This document shows, one piece after another, positions 55,964-64,000 of a stretch of 64,000 nt of DNA. Source of the DNA: Vibrio maritimus (GTDB lineage: Bacteria; Pseudomonadota; Gammaproteobacteria; Enterobacterales; Vibrionaceae); NCBI GenBank assembly GCA_003263775.1, contig JYJJ01000079.1:682001-746000 (forward strand), read 5' to 3'. Positions within the stretch are counted from its first letter, which is position 1, and every line of letters starts with the position of its first letter. The notes below the pieces were generated by a model that worked only from the letters and a program-made list of their open reading frames with translations, ran no database searches and was not told where the DNA came from. Both the position numbers and the translations under genes were made by a program.

Positions 55964-56985
55964 TTAGCCTTGTTGATGTGGGTCGAAGCATCGCGTACCG
56001 CTTCGCCAGCAAAAACCAACAAAGTCAGCATCATCGATAACACAGCGAATGCGGATAAACCAAGCCACGGCGCCTGCAAATTAGCCTTGCCTTGCGCCAG
56101 AAGCTCACCTAGTGACGGAGAGCCTGCAGGTAAACCAAATCCTAAAAAGTCGAGTGAGGTCAATGTGGTTACCGAGCCAGACAGAATGAACGGCATCATG
56201 GTTAATGAAGCCACCATTGCATTAGGCAACATATGTCGCAGCATAATGCGCTTATCGTCGACCCCCATTGCATGAGCCGCCTTAACATAGTCGAAATTTC
56301 GGCAGCGCAAAAACTCTGCACGTACCACGCCAACTAAGCTCATCCAACTAAACAACACCATGATCCCGAGCAGCCACCAAAAGTTGGGCTCCACAAAACT
56401 AGATAAGATAATAAGTAAGAACAGCGTCGGCATACCCGACCACACTTCAATAAATCGCTGGCCAAATAGGTCAACCCAACCACCGTAGTAGCCTTGAGTG
56501 GCACCCACGCCAACGCCAATCACGCTGGAAACAATGGTTAAAATAAAGCCAAACAGTACCGAAATACGGAAACCGTAAATCACTCGCGCCAATACATCGC
56601 GCCCTTTGTCGTCGGTACCCAACCAGTTCACGTTATCGGGTGCAGACGGCACTGAGGCAACGATGTCGTAGTTGATGGTGTCATAACTAAAGCGGATAAG
56701 TGGCCAAATCAGATATCCCTTCTCCTCGATAAGCTCAATCACATACGGGTCGGTATAATCCGCTTCGGTTTCAAATTCACCACCAAATTCGGTTTCGGCG
56801 TATTGTTCAAAAATCGGGTAATACCACTGATTGTCATACTCCACCAAGAGCGGTTTATCATTGGCAATAAACTCAGCAAATAGGCTGAGGACAAACAGCA
56901 ACATGAAGATCCATGTAGACCAGTAGCCACGTTTATTGGCTTTAAATCGCTGCCAGCGCGCTTTTGTAAGAGGGTTCATTGCCAT
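55964..56985 (-). CDS. yejE: YejE-like ABC transporter permease (frameshift at the last codons)
   Basis: About 340 aa when repaired, the same length as E. coli YejE. It has an N-terminal membrane helix (YWSTWIFMLLFVLSLFAEFI), a long periplasmic part, NWLGTDDKGRDVLARVIYGF, and five more helices with the EAA loop FDYVKAAHAMGVDDKRIMLR. Near 55987 one added base changes EAVRDASTHINKA to EAVRDAFDPHQQG followed by a stop at 55964, which recreates the conserved FDP end of OppC/YejE proteins. Its start directly follows the yejB stop. Confidence 0.88.
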
Positions 56986-58074
56986 TTATCGCGCCTCGAA
57001 ATCGATACGAGGATCGACCCACGTATAAGTTAAGTCAGAAATAATGCTCAAAATCAGACCCAATAACGTCATGATGTACAAGGAGCTAAACACCACTGGA
57101 TAATCACGTTGAATAGTGGACTCAAAACCCAGTAAACCAATGCCCTCTAACGAGAACATCACCTCAATCAACATTGAACCAGTAAAGAAGATGCTAATGA
57201 ATGCCCCTGGAAAGCCGGCAATAATAATCAGCATGGCATTACGGAACACGTGCTTATAGAGGATGCTGCTTTCATCCAGACCTTTCGCACGCGCCGTCAC
57301 CACATATTGCTTATTAATTTCATCTAAGAATGAGTTCTTAGTCAGCATACTAAGCGTGGCAAAACCACCAATCACCATTGCAAGAATCGGTAGCGTTAAA
57401 TGCCAGAAGTAATCGATAATTTGCTGATACCAGGTTAATTGGTCGAAGTTACTTGATACCAACCCTCGCAGCGGGAACCAACTGAAATAGTTACCACTCG
57501 CAAAAAAGATAATAAGAATAATGGCAAACAAAAAGCCAGGAATGGCGTAACCGACAATCACCACGGCACTCGACCAGATATCAAACCGAGAACCATGATG
57601 AATCGCTTTTAAGATCCCAAGAGGTATGGAGATCAAGTAGATAATAAGCGTACTCCACAGACCAAGCGATATCGAAACGGGTAACCGCTCTTTGATTAAG
57701 TCAATCACATTGCCGCCGCGAAACAAACTATCGCCAAAGTTAAACATGGCGTAATTCTTCAGCATATCGAAGTAGCGTTCGTGAAGCGGTTTATCGAAAC
57801 CAAACTGAACCTTAATCGCTTCCACGACTTCAGGATCAAGACCACGAGAGCCCTTGTAGCCTGTGGCGACATCACCCTGCCCTGCATCAAGCTCTACTTC
57901 AGTACCACCACCACTAAATCGTTCCATGATGCCAGAATCCAAGCCTTGCATCTGAGCTAAGGCTTGTTCGACAGGCCCACCAGGGGCAATCTGAATGATG
58001 AAGAAGTTAATGGTTATAATCGCCCACAGTGTTGGTATCACCAACAACAAGCGTCGGAAAATATAGGCCGCCAT
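56986..58074 (-). CDS. yejB: YejB-like ABC transporter permease
   Basis: A 362-aa inner-membrane permease: N-terminal helix MAAYIFRRLLLVIPTLWAII, a periplasmic insert (about 35-110) and five further helices, with the EAA loop YVVTARAKGLDESSILYKHV and the usual end TYTWVDPRIDF. It is intact. It follows the binding protein by nine bases and is directly followed by yejE. It resembles the permease at 4039-5064 in layout. It forms the pore with YejE. Confidence 0.9.
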   Translation of the reverse strand: MAAYIFRRLLLVIPTLWAIITINFFIIQIAPGGPVEQALAQMQGLDSGIMERFSGGGTEVELDAGQGDVATGYKGSRGLDPEVVEAIKVQFGFDKPLHERYFDMLKNYAMFNFGDSLFRGGNVIDLIKERLPVSISLGLWSTLIIYLISIPLGILKAIHHGSRFDIWSSAVVIVGYAIPGFLFAIILIIFFASGNYFSWFPLRGLVSSNFDQLTWYQQIIDYFWHLTLPILAMVIGGFATLSMLTKNSFLDEINKQYVVTARAKGLDESSILYKHVFRNAMLIIIAGFPGAFISIFFTGSMLIEVMFSLEGIGLLGFESTIQRDYPVVFSSLYIMTLLGLILSIISDLTYTWVDPRIDFEAR

Positions 58075-58083
58075 GCAATCCTC

Positions 58084-59904
58084 TTATCGACGTTTTTCAG
58101 GAAGCTTTTGTGCCTTCTGTTCTGAGATCCACCAAGTATCCACGCCTAAATCATAAGTAGGCAAAACATCCGGACGCTCAAACTTATCCCAAGTCGCGAC
58201 ACGGTACTTTTTGATGTGCCACTGAGGAATGATGTAATAATTCCATTGCAGCACTCGATCTAATGACCGTCCGAGAACCTTTAATCTTTCCGGGTCGTCT
58301 TGGCTGTCTGCAATCATATCGGTTAGCGTGTCAATAACTGGGTCTTTTACACCCGCTTGGTTGTAAGTGGAGTCGATAAAGTTCGAGTTCCAAACAATTT
58401 TTAGGTTTGAACTTGGGTAACGATGTGCTGAGTAACTAGAAGACACCATGTCATAATCACGGTCACGCCAGCGTTTTAGGTATTGAGTGGTGTCTACCGT
58501 ACGGATGCGCATATCGATACCCATAGCTCGCATGTTCTTTTGAACAGGTATCGCGATACGCTCTGTGGTCGGGTTATAGATAAGAAGCTCAAAACTCAGC
58601 GGTTCACCCGTTTTAACATTGGTCATGACCTTATTTTTAAGTTCCCAACCCGCTTCTTTGAGTAGGGCAAACGCTTTGCGCATTTGTGGACGAATGCGGC
58701 CAGAGCCATCCGTCACAGGAGGATTGTATTCATCAGTAAACACACGCGCTGGAATTTTATCTTTAAACTTATTCAGTACTTCTAGCTCTTCTGACGAAGG
58801 TAGCCCTTTCGCCTCATAATCCGTGTTTTGGAAGTAGCTACGCGTTCGCGTGTACTGGTTATAGAACATGTTGCGATTCATCCACTCAAAGTCCATAGCA
58901 TAACTTAACGCTTCACGGACTTTCGGGTCGCTAAATACTGGTCGCTCCGTGTTAAATACAAACCCTTGAGTGGTCATAGGCTTGTGGTGTTCAATCTCTT
59001 CTTTCTTGATATAGCCACGGTCAAAATTACTGCCCGTGTAAGAGCTCGCCCAAAACTTAGCGCTCGACTCTTGCCTGAAATCAAACTCACCCGCTTTGAA
59101 CGCTTCTAGCATCACAGTGTCGTCACGGTAGTAGTCGTATTGAATGGTTTTAAAGTTGTTGCGGCCGACATTGACCGGGAGATCTTTCGCCCAGTAATTG
59201 TCGTCAAGTTGGTAAGTGAGCGTCTGACCCATTTTGAAATCAACGATTTGGTATGCGCTGCTGCCTACTGGTGGCTCATTGAGAGGCTCTGAAAAGTTTC
59301 GATCTTTCCAGTAGTGTTCAGGAAGAACTCGGGTGCCCTGCGCTAAACCGAACAATTTCTCTTTGTTGGGTACCGACATATCAATTCTTACTGTCAGCTT
59401 ATCAATGGCTTTAACGCTTTTGACGTCCTTATAGTACGCCTTGTACTGAGGCACACCTTCTGCCATGAACTTGTTGAAAGTGAACTCTACGTCTTTGGCA
59501 GTGATCGCGACACCATCACTAAAACGCGCTTTGGGGTTGATATCAATTTCTAGCCAGGAGTAATCATCGGAATAACGGATTTTCTCAGCGATAAGTGGGT
59601 AGTAGGCATCAACCTCATCCCCGGAAGGAAGCATCAATGGATCATATAGTTCGCCAGTCGCAGCAGCGGGTTGACCGCGAGATGCATAGCGATTGAAATT
59701 GTCGAAGGTACCCATCTGCCCAAACGTGACTTTACCGTACTTTGGTGCATCAGGATTAACATAATCGAAGTGTTTGAAATTTTCTGGATACTTAGCGCTA
59801 CCGAATCCGGTCAATGAAGTGGTCTCAACCACGTTAGCTGCCATCACCACCGATGAAAACAGCCCTACTCCCATCGCGACTACCGCGTGTTTTATTAACG
59901 TCAT
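58084..59904 (-). CDS. yejA: YejA-like extracellular solute-binding protein, family 5
   Basis: A 606-aa intact periplasmic binding protein with a signal peptide ending near SVVMAANV, then TSLTGFGSAKYPENFKHFDY and YVNPDAPKYGKVTFGQMGTF, the classic YejA opening. Further: ARFSDGVAITAKDVEFTFNK, GSSAYQIVDFKMGQTLTYQL and VREALSYAMDFEWMNRNMFY. E. coli YejABEF takes up microcin C and peptides. This copy heads the operon that precedes three glucanases, so it may have been recruited for glucan oligosaccharides; sequence alone cannot tell. No AAGCGCTT operator is seen in front of it. Confidence 0.88.
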   Translation of the reverse strand: MTLIKHAVVAMGVGLFSSVVMAANVVETTSLTGFGSAKYPENFKHFDYVNPDAPKYGKVTFGQMGTFDNFNRYASRGQPAAATGELYDPLMLPSGDEVDAYYPLIAEKIRYSDDYSWLEIDINPKARFSDGVAITAKDVEFTFNKFMAEGVPQYKAYYKDVKSVKAIDKLTVRIDMSVPNKEKLFGLAQGTRVLPEHYWKDRNFSEPLNEPPVGSSAYQIVDFKMGQTLTYQLDDNYWAKDLPVNVGRNNFKTIQYDYYRDDTVMLEAFKAGEFDFRQESSAKFWASSYTGSNFDRGYIKKEEIEHHKPMTTQGFVFNTERPVFSDPKVREALSYAMDFEWMNRNMFYNQYTRTRSYFQNTDYEAKGLPSSEELEVLNKFKDKIPARVFTDEYNPPVTDGSGRIRPQMRKAFALLKEAGWELKNKVMTNVKTGEPLSFELLIYNPTTERIAIPVQKNMRAMGIDMRIRTVDTTQYLKRWRDRDYDMVSSSYSAHRYPSSNLKIVWNSNFIDSTYNQAGVKDPVIDTLTDMIADSQDDPERLKVLGRSLDRVLQWNYYIIPQWHIKKYRVATWDKFERPDVLPTYDLGVDTWWISEQKAQKLPEKRR

Positions 59905-60087
59905 CCTTTCCCCCGAAATGAAGAAAGGGCGTCAAAGGCGTCCTTTCTTCGCTAGCGTAATTTTTTTGCTTATTTTCTTAAGTATATAACTATAAATAGC
60001 TGTATTTGACGGGGTTTTCAAGGGTTCGAAGGGGGAGTTATTTCAATATTGGGTTAAACCTTTACGGTGATGAGGCCAAGCGATGAA

Positions 60088-61056
60088 TTAATCGCCACAT
60101 TGACTACTTTGTTGGATCCTGTGTGTTTCTGGGCAGTACATGTGTACTCGACCTGAGTTACCTTTTTTCGATTTGTAGAGTGCCTTGTCAGCTCGCTCGA
60201 TAATGTTGCTGTCATCAGAGGTATGTGTAGCCACACCAATTGAACAGGAGACCTTAAATCGGATACCGCTACTGCTCTCAAATTCCAGCGCATCAATCTT
60301 GCGGGATAATCGAGTTGCCAGTGTATACGCTTGATGCACGTCACTACCTGGCAGCAACAGTACAAACTCATCGCCGCCGTAACGGCACAGCTTGTCTTCC
60401 GAACGTGTGCATTGATCGATCACTGTGACCACATCTACCAAGACGCGATCACCGATAGAGTGACCATACTTGTCATTAATCGGCTTGAATCGGTCGACAT
60501 CAATAATCAGCAAGGAGCTTGATACACCGAGATCTCGATATTTGGTTTTCTCTTCTTCTAACGCCAAGTGCAGGTAACGGCGATTGAAACAACCCGTTAG
60601 ACCATCGGTGTTTGCTTCCTCTAGCAGCACTTGTCTCTCGGCCATATCTTTTGACACATCAACAGCAAAACCGATAACACCTAATACTTGATTGTTCTTT
60701 ACAATAGGCGAAGACACGGTGAGATGATAAAGCTCGCTATCATCAATCGAAAAAGGAATCTTTTGCTGGCTAGGCTTTCGCCTCTCAACCACTTGCTTGT
60801 CATTAAGACGCATCATTTTAGCGGTACGAAAACTAAACAGATGCCAATCAGTTTTACCCTTAATACCCTCGAGGGTTACACCAAAGGTATCGAGCACTTT
60901 TCTATTTACGTACTGATAGTGACCGTCTACATCTTTGATAAAGATGTAGGCATCGACCGCATCGAATACCTCGGATAGACCAAGTAGTTCTTCGCTGGAT
61001 TCATGTTGAGTCGACAAAATCAGATCAAGCATACAATAACGCTTTGAGTGCACCAT
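60088..61056 (-). CDS. PAS-GGDEF diguanylate cyclase
   Basis: About 322 aa from the ATG at 61056 (MVHSKRYCMLDLILS); a TTG at 61089 and an ATG at 61032 are alternatives, and none has a strong ribosome-binding site. A PAS sensor domain (about 25-135; FIKDVDGHYQYVNRKVLDTF) is followed by a GGDEF domain with the active motif RYGGDEF intact and an inhibitory I-site RSED exactly five residues before it. The domain end ERADKALYKSKKGNSGRVHM is normal. It should make cyclic di-GMP. No membrane segment is seen, so it is cytoplasmic. The signal is unknown. Confidence 0.88.
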   Translation of the reverse strand: MVHSKRYCMLDLILSTQHESSEELLGLSEVFDAVDAYIFIKDVDGHYQYVNRKVLDTFGVTLEGIKGKTDWHLFSFRTAKMMRLNDKQVVERRKPSQQKIPFSIDDSELYHLTVSSPIVKNNQVLGVIGFAVDVSKDMAERQVLLEEANTDGLTGCFNRRYLHLALEEEKTKYRDLGVSSSLLIIDVDRFKPINDKYGHSIGDRVLVDVVTVIDQCTRSEDKLCRYGGDEFVLLLPGSDVHQAYTLATRLSRKIDALEFESSSGIRFKVSCSIGVATHTSDDSNIIERADKALYKSKKGNSGRVHMYCPETHRIQQSSQCGD

Positions 61057-61400
61057 GTTGAATATAATAGCCTTAGAGTTTATACCCAACTTTCTGAGTT
61101 TGCTGAAGAAGGTGGTTATTTTGTCGCCGCAAATCCTATTTTTGATAGCTGGAACACATTTTGAACAAGGGTCACACAGTCACCCTGCAAAATCTTATCT
61201 AACAGATTGACAGAGGAAGAACTTAACTTGAAATGCATCACTAGAAGAGATGACTACGAGTGTTTTAACCGCCGATACAAAGGGAGATAGCCCTGCCCCA
61301 CAGGCTTGATATATAGCCGATAACCGCTAGTCTTAGTACGACAAGTGTGATTTAAATCACATTAATTGAGTCGTTGAATCTTTAACTACAGGATTAAGTT
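61057..61400. promoter_or_regulatory. Divergent promoter region, GGDEF gene / small secreted protein
   Basis: About 340 bp. The only clear element is the CRP site at 61346-61361. No other gene is seen. Confidence 0.5.
61346..61361. promoter_or_regulatory. CRP-binding site
   Basis: TGTGATTTAAATCACA is a perfect palindrome matching the consensus TGTGA-N6-TCACA, centred 47 bp before the start codon of the small secreted protein. At this distance it may overlap the -35 region, as in class II sites. Confidence 0.85.
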
Positions 61401-61592
61401 ATGAGAGCACTACTTATTGCGATGCTAGCATTGGGCTTTTCCCTTTCAGCGAATGCCGCGCAACTAGAGCCTGCCGGAGTAGCAACTGGGCAAGGTGGAG
61501 CGAATGTCTGCCTCTACAAAGCTGCGGGCTCTGAAACAGTTGTTTATGCCCTATATAGCAACACACCTTGCCCTACACTTACAAGCAAGTAA
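61401..61592 (+). CDS. Small secreted protein, unknown function
   Basis: A 63-aa precursor: a clean signal peptide (MRALLIAMLALGFSLSANA) and a mature part of about 44 residues with two cysteines (NVCLYKA and NTPCPTL) that could form one disulfide. I do not recognise the family. It lies behind a consensus CRP site and is followed by a GACAGAGTAG/CTACTCTGTC hairpin (61599-61626) without a T run. Catabolite activation is therefore likely; the function is open. Confidence 0.7.
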   Translation: MRALLIAMLALGFSLSANAAQLEPAGVATGQGGANVCLYKAAGSETVVYALYSNTPCPTLTSK

Positions 61593-61634
61593 GGTAATGA
61601 CAGAGTAGCGGATGTACTACTCTGTCCCTTATGT

Positions 61635-62522
61635 CTAATACTTCTTCATTGCGTCTACAAAAGCCTTCTCCGCACTTTGCGAACCCAGCGCTTCTGCTTC
61701 TTTTGATAGCCTTAATGCCTTCTCAAATTGTCCTTTCTCGACGGCACGCTCAATAGCGGCATTAAATGCCTGTTCTTTTTCCGCGGTAAGTACACTCTCT
61801 GGCTCTACCTCAACATACTTCTCCGCGACTTGTTGACGCTCTTGCTGCTGAGCTTCTGTTTCTAGGCGTGGCCCGGTCGGTTGATAATCTAGCTCTAGTG
61901 TTACAAGACCGATCGCGGCGTGAGGTATCTCGTTGGTGGAATAAAATGGATCACTGGCCGACACTTGTCCTGATTGCAGAGCAAACTCACTCGGTGGCAT
62001 TGGCTCGGAACTCGTTGCCATGGCCTTATCGGTGGTGACGACAACCAAATAGCTCGGCGCGCTCCCATCAGGATAGCGGTTTGGAACCGAATACTCTCCA
62101 ATAAAACCCGATTTGTACAATAGCGAACTTTCGCGATGCTGAACGGCTTTATCGTCAATCACATCAATAACTTGATAATTGCTGTCTAATATAAGCACGG
62201 TAGGCACTAAGACTTGTTTGTCGATCACTGAGTACACAGTAAGATCGATGTTGCCTAACGCATTAGGCAGTTTTATTCCTTGAGCGAAACTGCGCCCCGT
62301 CTTTAGCGCTACTTTCGCGGACAGAGGGGTAAGTAAAACGTCCAACGAACCAGGCTCTGTGACATTTTGATAATTGAGATTTTCCAGTGACTGGCAACAC
62401 CCTTGAGCCGAGGCAAGCTGCTCATACCCGAGCACATCATCACCGCTTGGTACGATTTGATCTTGTTTCGCACAACCAAAGGTCGTCGCGAGTACTATCG
62501 CGAGAATGGTTTGTCGTAACAT
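61635..62522 (-). CDS. malM: MalM-like maltose operon lipoprotein
   Basis: A 295-aa lipoprotein (signal ending LATTFGC). MalM-type features: QGCCQSLENLNYQNVTEPGS near the N-terminus, FAQGIKLPNALGNIDLTVYS, and a C-terminal helical tail (EKEQAFNAAIERAVEKGQFE). MalM accompanies maltoporin in enteric and Vibrio mal operons and probably binds maltodextrin in the periplasm; its exact task is not settled. It follows the lamB gene on the same strand, with a terminator-like hairpin between them. Confidence 0.85.
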   Translation of the reverse strand: MLRQTILAIVLATTFGCAKQDQIVPSGDDVLGYEQLASAQGCCQSLENLNYQNVTEPGSLDVLLTPLSAKVALKTGRSFAQGIKLPNALGNIDLTVYSVIDKQVLVPTVLILDSNYQVIDVIDDKAVQHRESSLLYKSGFIGEYSVPNRYPDGSAPSYLVVVTTDKAMATSSEPMPPSEFALQSGQVSASDPFYSTNEIPHAAIGLVTLELDYQPTGPRLETEAQQQERQQVAEKYVEVEPESVLTAEKEQAFNAAIERAVEKGQFEKALRLSKEAEALGSQSAEKAFVDAMKKY

Positions 62523-62623
62523 GGCAACACTCCTTACTGCTTATGGCTACGTTATGGAATAAACTATTCTAACCAAAAAGTAACCGCTTTCACGATATAT
62601 TGTCAGAAAGTTAGAACTCAAAC

Positions 62624-62651
62624 AAAAAAAGCCACTCTATAATAGAGTGGC
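62624..62651 (-). terminator. Terminator between lamB and malM
   Basis: On the minus strand GCCACTCT, loop ATTAT, AGAGTGGC, then seven T. malM expression would need read-through or its own promoter in 62523-62623. Confidence 0.88.
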
Positions 62652-62798
62652 AAGATGAAATTAGCGTTGATAAAGCGAGAACCAAAACCCTTTATCTTTA
62701 GCATAAACACAATATAAATCATGAATATTGTGAAAAATACGGATATGCTCTCTCCCCGTGATACACATATCCGTCCCCTCTATAGACAGTGGTTTACA

Positions 62799-64000
62799 TT
62801 ACCACCACATATCCGCTTGGATACCTACTAGTAGGTCTGCCTTGTCGCGGTTTGAACCATCCAGGTATGTCGCTAGGAAGCGGATTTCTGGAGCAGGGCC
62901 AAAGCCTGTGCCTACTGTCACTGTTGGTGCAATTGTCAGTTTGTAGTCATACGCACTGCCGCCAACATCATTTGCATCAGACCAGTCACCGTATTGATAA
63001 CCCGCTTCTGTAGCAATTGACCAATTCTTAGAAATTGGGAATGTTGGACGTACCATCGCCGATGCCAAGAATCTTTACCACGTTTTTCTAGATCATTATA
63101 TTGACCTTGAATAGAGTGGAAAATACTCACACCATTTTCGAAGAAGTAACCACCCCAAATTAACGCACGTGTTGATACGTCACCAGAGTCTACTTTCTTC
63201 ATATTTGCAGGACCAGCTGCGCCGCCGTAGCCTGGTTTCCATGCATTATAGGTAGTAATCGTACCACCTAAAAGCTGGCCAGAACCTAAACCTTTACCTG
63301 CTTGAGCGATATATTTAGTAAAGCCCTTTTCAGATAAACCAAATACCGTATCAGAATGATAGATACCGGTAATTTCCATACCTGTATCTGCATATTCTAC
63401 GTCATCAACGAAGTTATCTGGAAGGTATTTACCCATAGCGTGAACTTCGAAAGAACCGAAATTAACACCAATATGAGCCGAATGCATTGGGTTATTATCA
63501 TCGAGTCCCCAGTAACCACCCTCTGCATTGTCACTTGCGATATAAGCAAAATCCCATTTATTGCCACCAAGTTCAATACCTTCTACACCGACACCAGTAC
63601 CAGACATATCGGTATAGAAAAAGTCTGTCATAAAGATGTAATTATCTTTACCGTAGAAACGTTTACCACCCCACATTGTACCCGTTTCTGTCACACCATC
63701 AAATTCAACGAATGTCTCAATCAAGCCAATGCTACCATTCGCTGCATCCGCGTTAGTACCTAATTGGTTTTTACCCTCAGACTGCGCGTTGTCTGCACCA
63801 GCACGAGTCTTGATGCGAATAGCTTGACCGTCTGCAGTATCAAAGTTCTTTTGTAGAGCAAGCTCAAAGTGGTTGTCTGATTCGATACCTAGACGACCTA
63901 ACTTCTCCTTAGTTGCAGGGAATTTTGAACGTTTAAAGTCATCGTTCTTACTATACAATGCACCTGCACGGAAATAACCATGGAATTCGAAACCTTGTGT
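62799..64000 (-). CDS. lamB: Maltoporin LamB (partial, one frameshift)
   Basis: The C-terminal 400 or so residues of an outer-membrane maltodextrin channel; the start lies beyond the right edge. The reading begins TQGFEFHGYFRAGALYS, the LamB opening after the signal peptide. It continues with IETFVEFDGVTETGTMWGGK, RFYGKDNYIFMTDFFYTDMS and ISKNWSIATEAGYQYGDW, ending DLLVGIQADMWW with a terminal aromatic as barrels need. A deletion in a short G run near 63065 breaks the frame; one added base gives KDSWASAMVRPTFP. It is paired with malM downstream. Confidence 0.9.

Noticed and set aside
54349..56985. A novel 878-aa permease-ATPase fusion protein
   Set aside because: One added base near 55987 restores the standard YejE end and stop; the window has many equal deletions.

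Overview
The window looks like a chromosome segment of a marine Vibrio-like gammaproteobacterium. The evidence is the gene families present: a TonB2/TonB3-type energising operon with DUF3450 and TPR partners, Hmp/NorR, DUF2999, RoxA, YaeQ and a MalM/LamB-type maltose system, together with AT-rich intergenic regions and a tRNA-Gly(UCC) of gammaproteobacterial type. From memory, norR-hmp and malM-lamB lie on chromosome II in V. cholerae, so a second chromosome is plausible but not shown.

Layout. 1-5064 (minus): a peptide/opine-type ABC importer operon with its binding-protein gene in the middle. 5839-8491 (plus, divergent): a TonB-dependent receptor, then 8566-13526, a complete TonB energising operon (DUF3450, TtpC-like MotA/TolQ/ExbB, ExbB, ExbD, TonB, TPR). 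Together these could move one substrate class across both membranes. 13928-15961: secreted S41 peptidase. 16164-16237: tRNA-Gly. 16423-31651: a homoprotocatechuate (4-hydroxyphenylacetate, HPA) catabolic region with the flavin oxygenase of Acinetobacter C2 type, AraC regulator HpaA, ring-cleavage and lower-pathway genes gabD/hpaD/hpaF/hpaE/hpaG2/hpaG1/hpaI/hpaH, an AEC carrier, a TRAP transporter, MarR regulator HpaR and flavin reductase HpaC. 32244-46112: housekeeping and accessory genes (ThrE-like exporter, cold-shock protein, YaeQ, Hmp/NorR, glutaredoxin, RoxA, MFS, YjiHG, chemoreceptor, truncated LysR). 46187-59904 (minus): a beta-1,3-glucan (laminarin) locus with two GH16 enzymes, one GH17 enzyme, a triple-module binding lipoprotein and a YejABEF-type ABC importer. 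60088-64000: GGDEF protein, small secreted protein behind a CRP site, MalM and partial LamB.

Regulatory DNA is unusually readable. A 17-bp near-palindrome occurs five times at HPA promoters. A 16-bp box is shared by the distant HPA oxygenase and reductase promoters. LacI-type GAAAGCGCTTTC operators occur as matched pairs in front of two glucanase genes. A sigma54 promoter with GT-N7-AC NorR boxes lies between hmp and norR.

A major caveat is that at least 20 protein-coding breaks, plus a missing base in the tRNA D-loop, are each repaired by adding one base. This uniform deletion pattern points to consensus sequence error rather than widespread gene decay. I give such genes as single CDS features with the break noted. 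One apparent gene fusion (yejE-yejF) is explained the same way.
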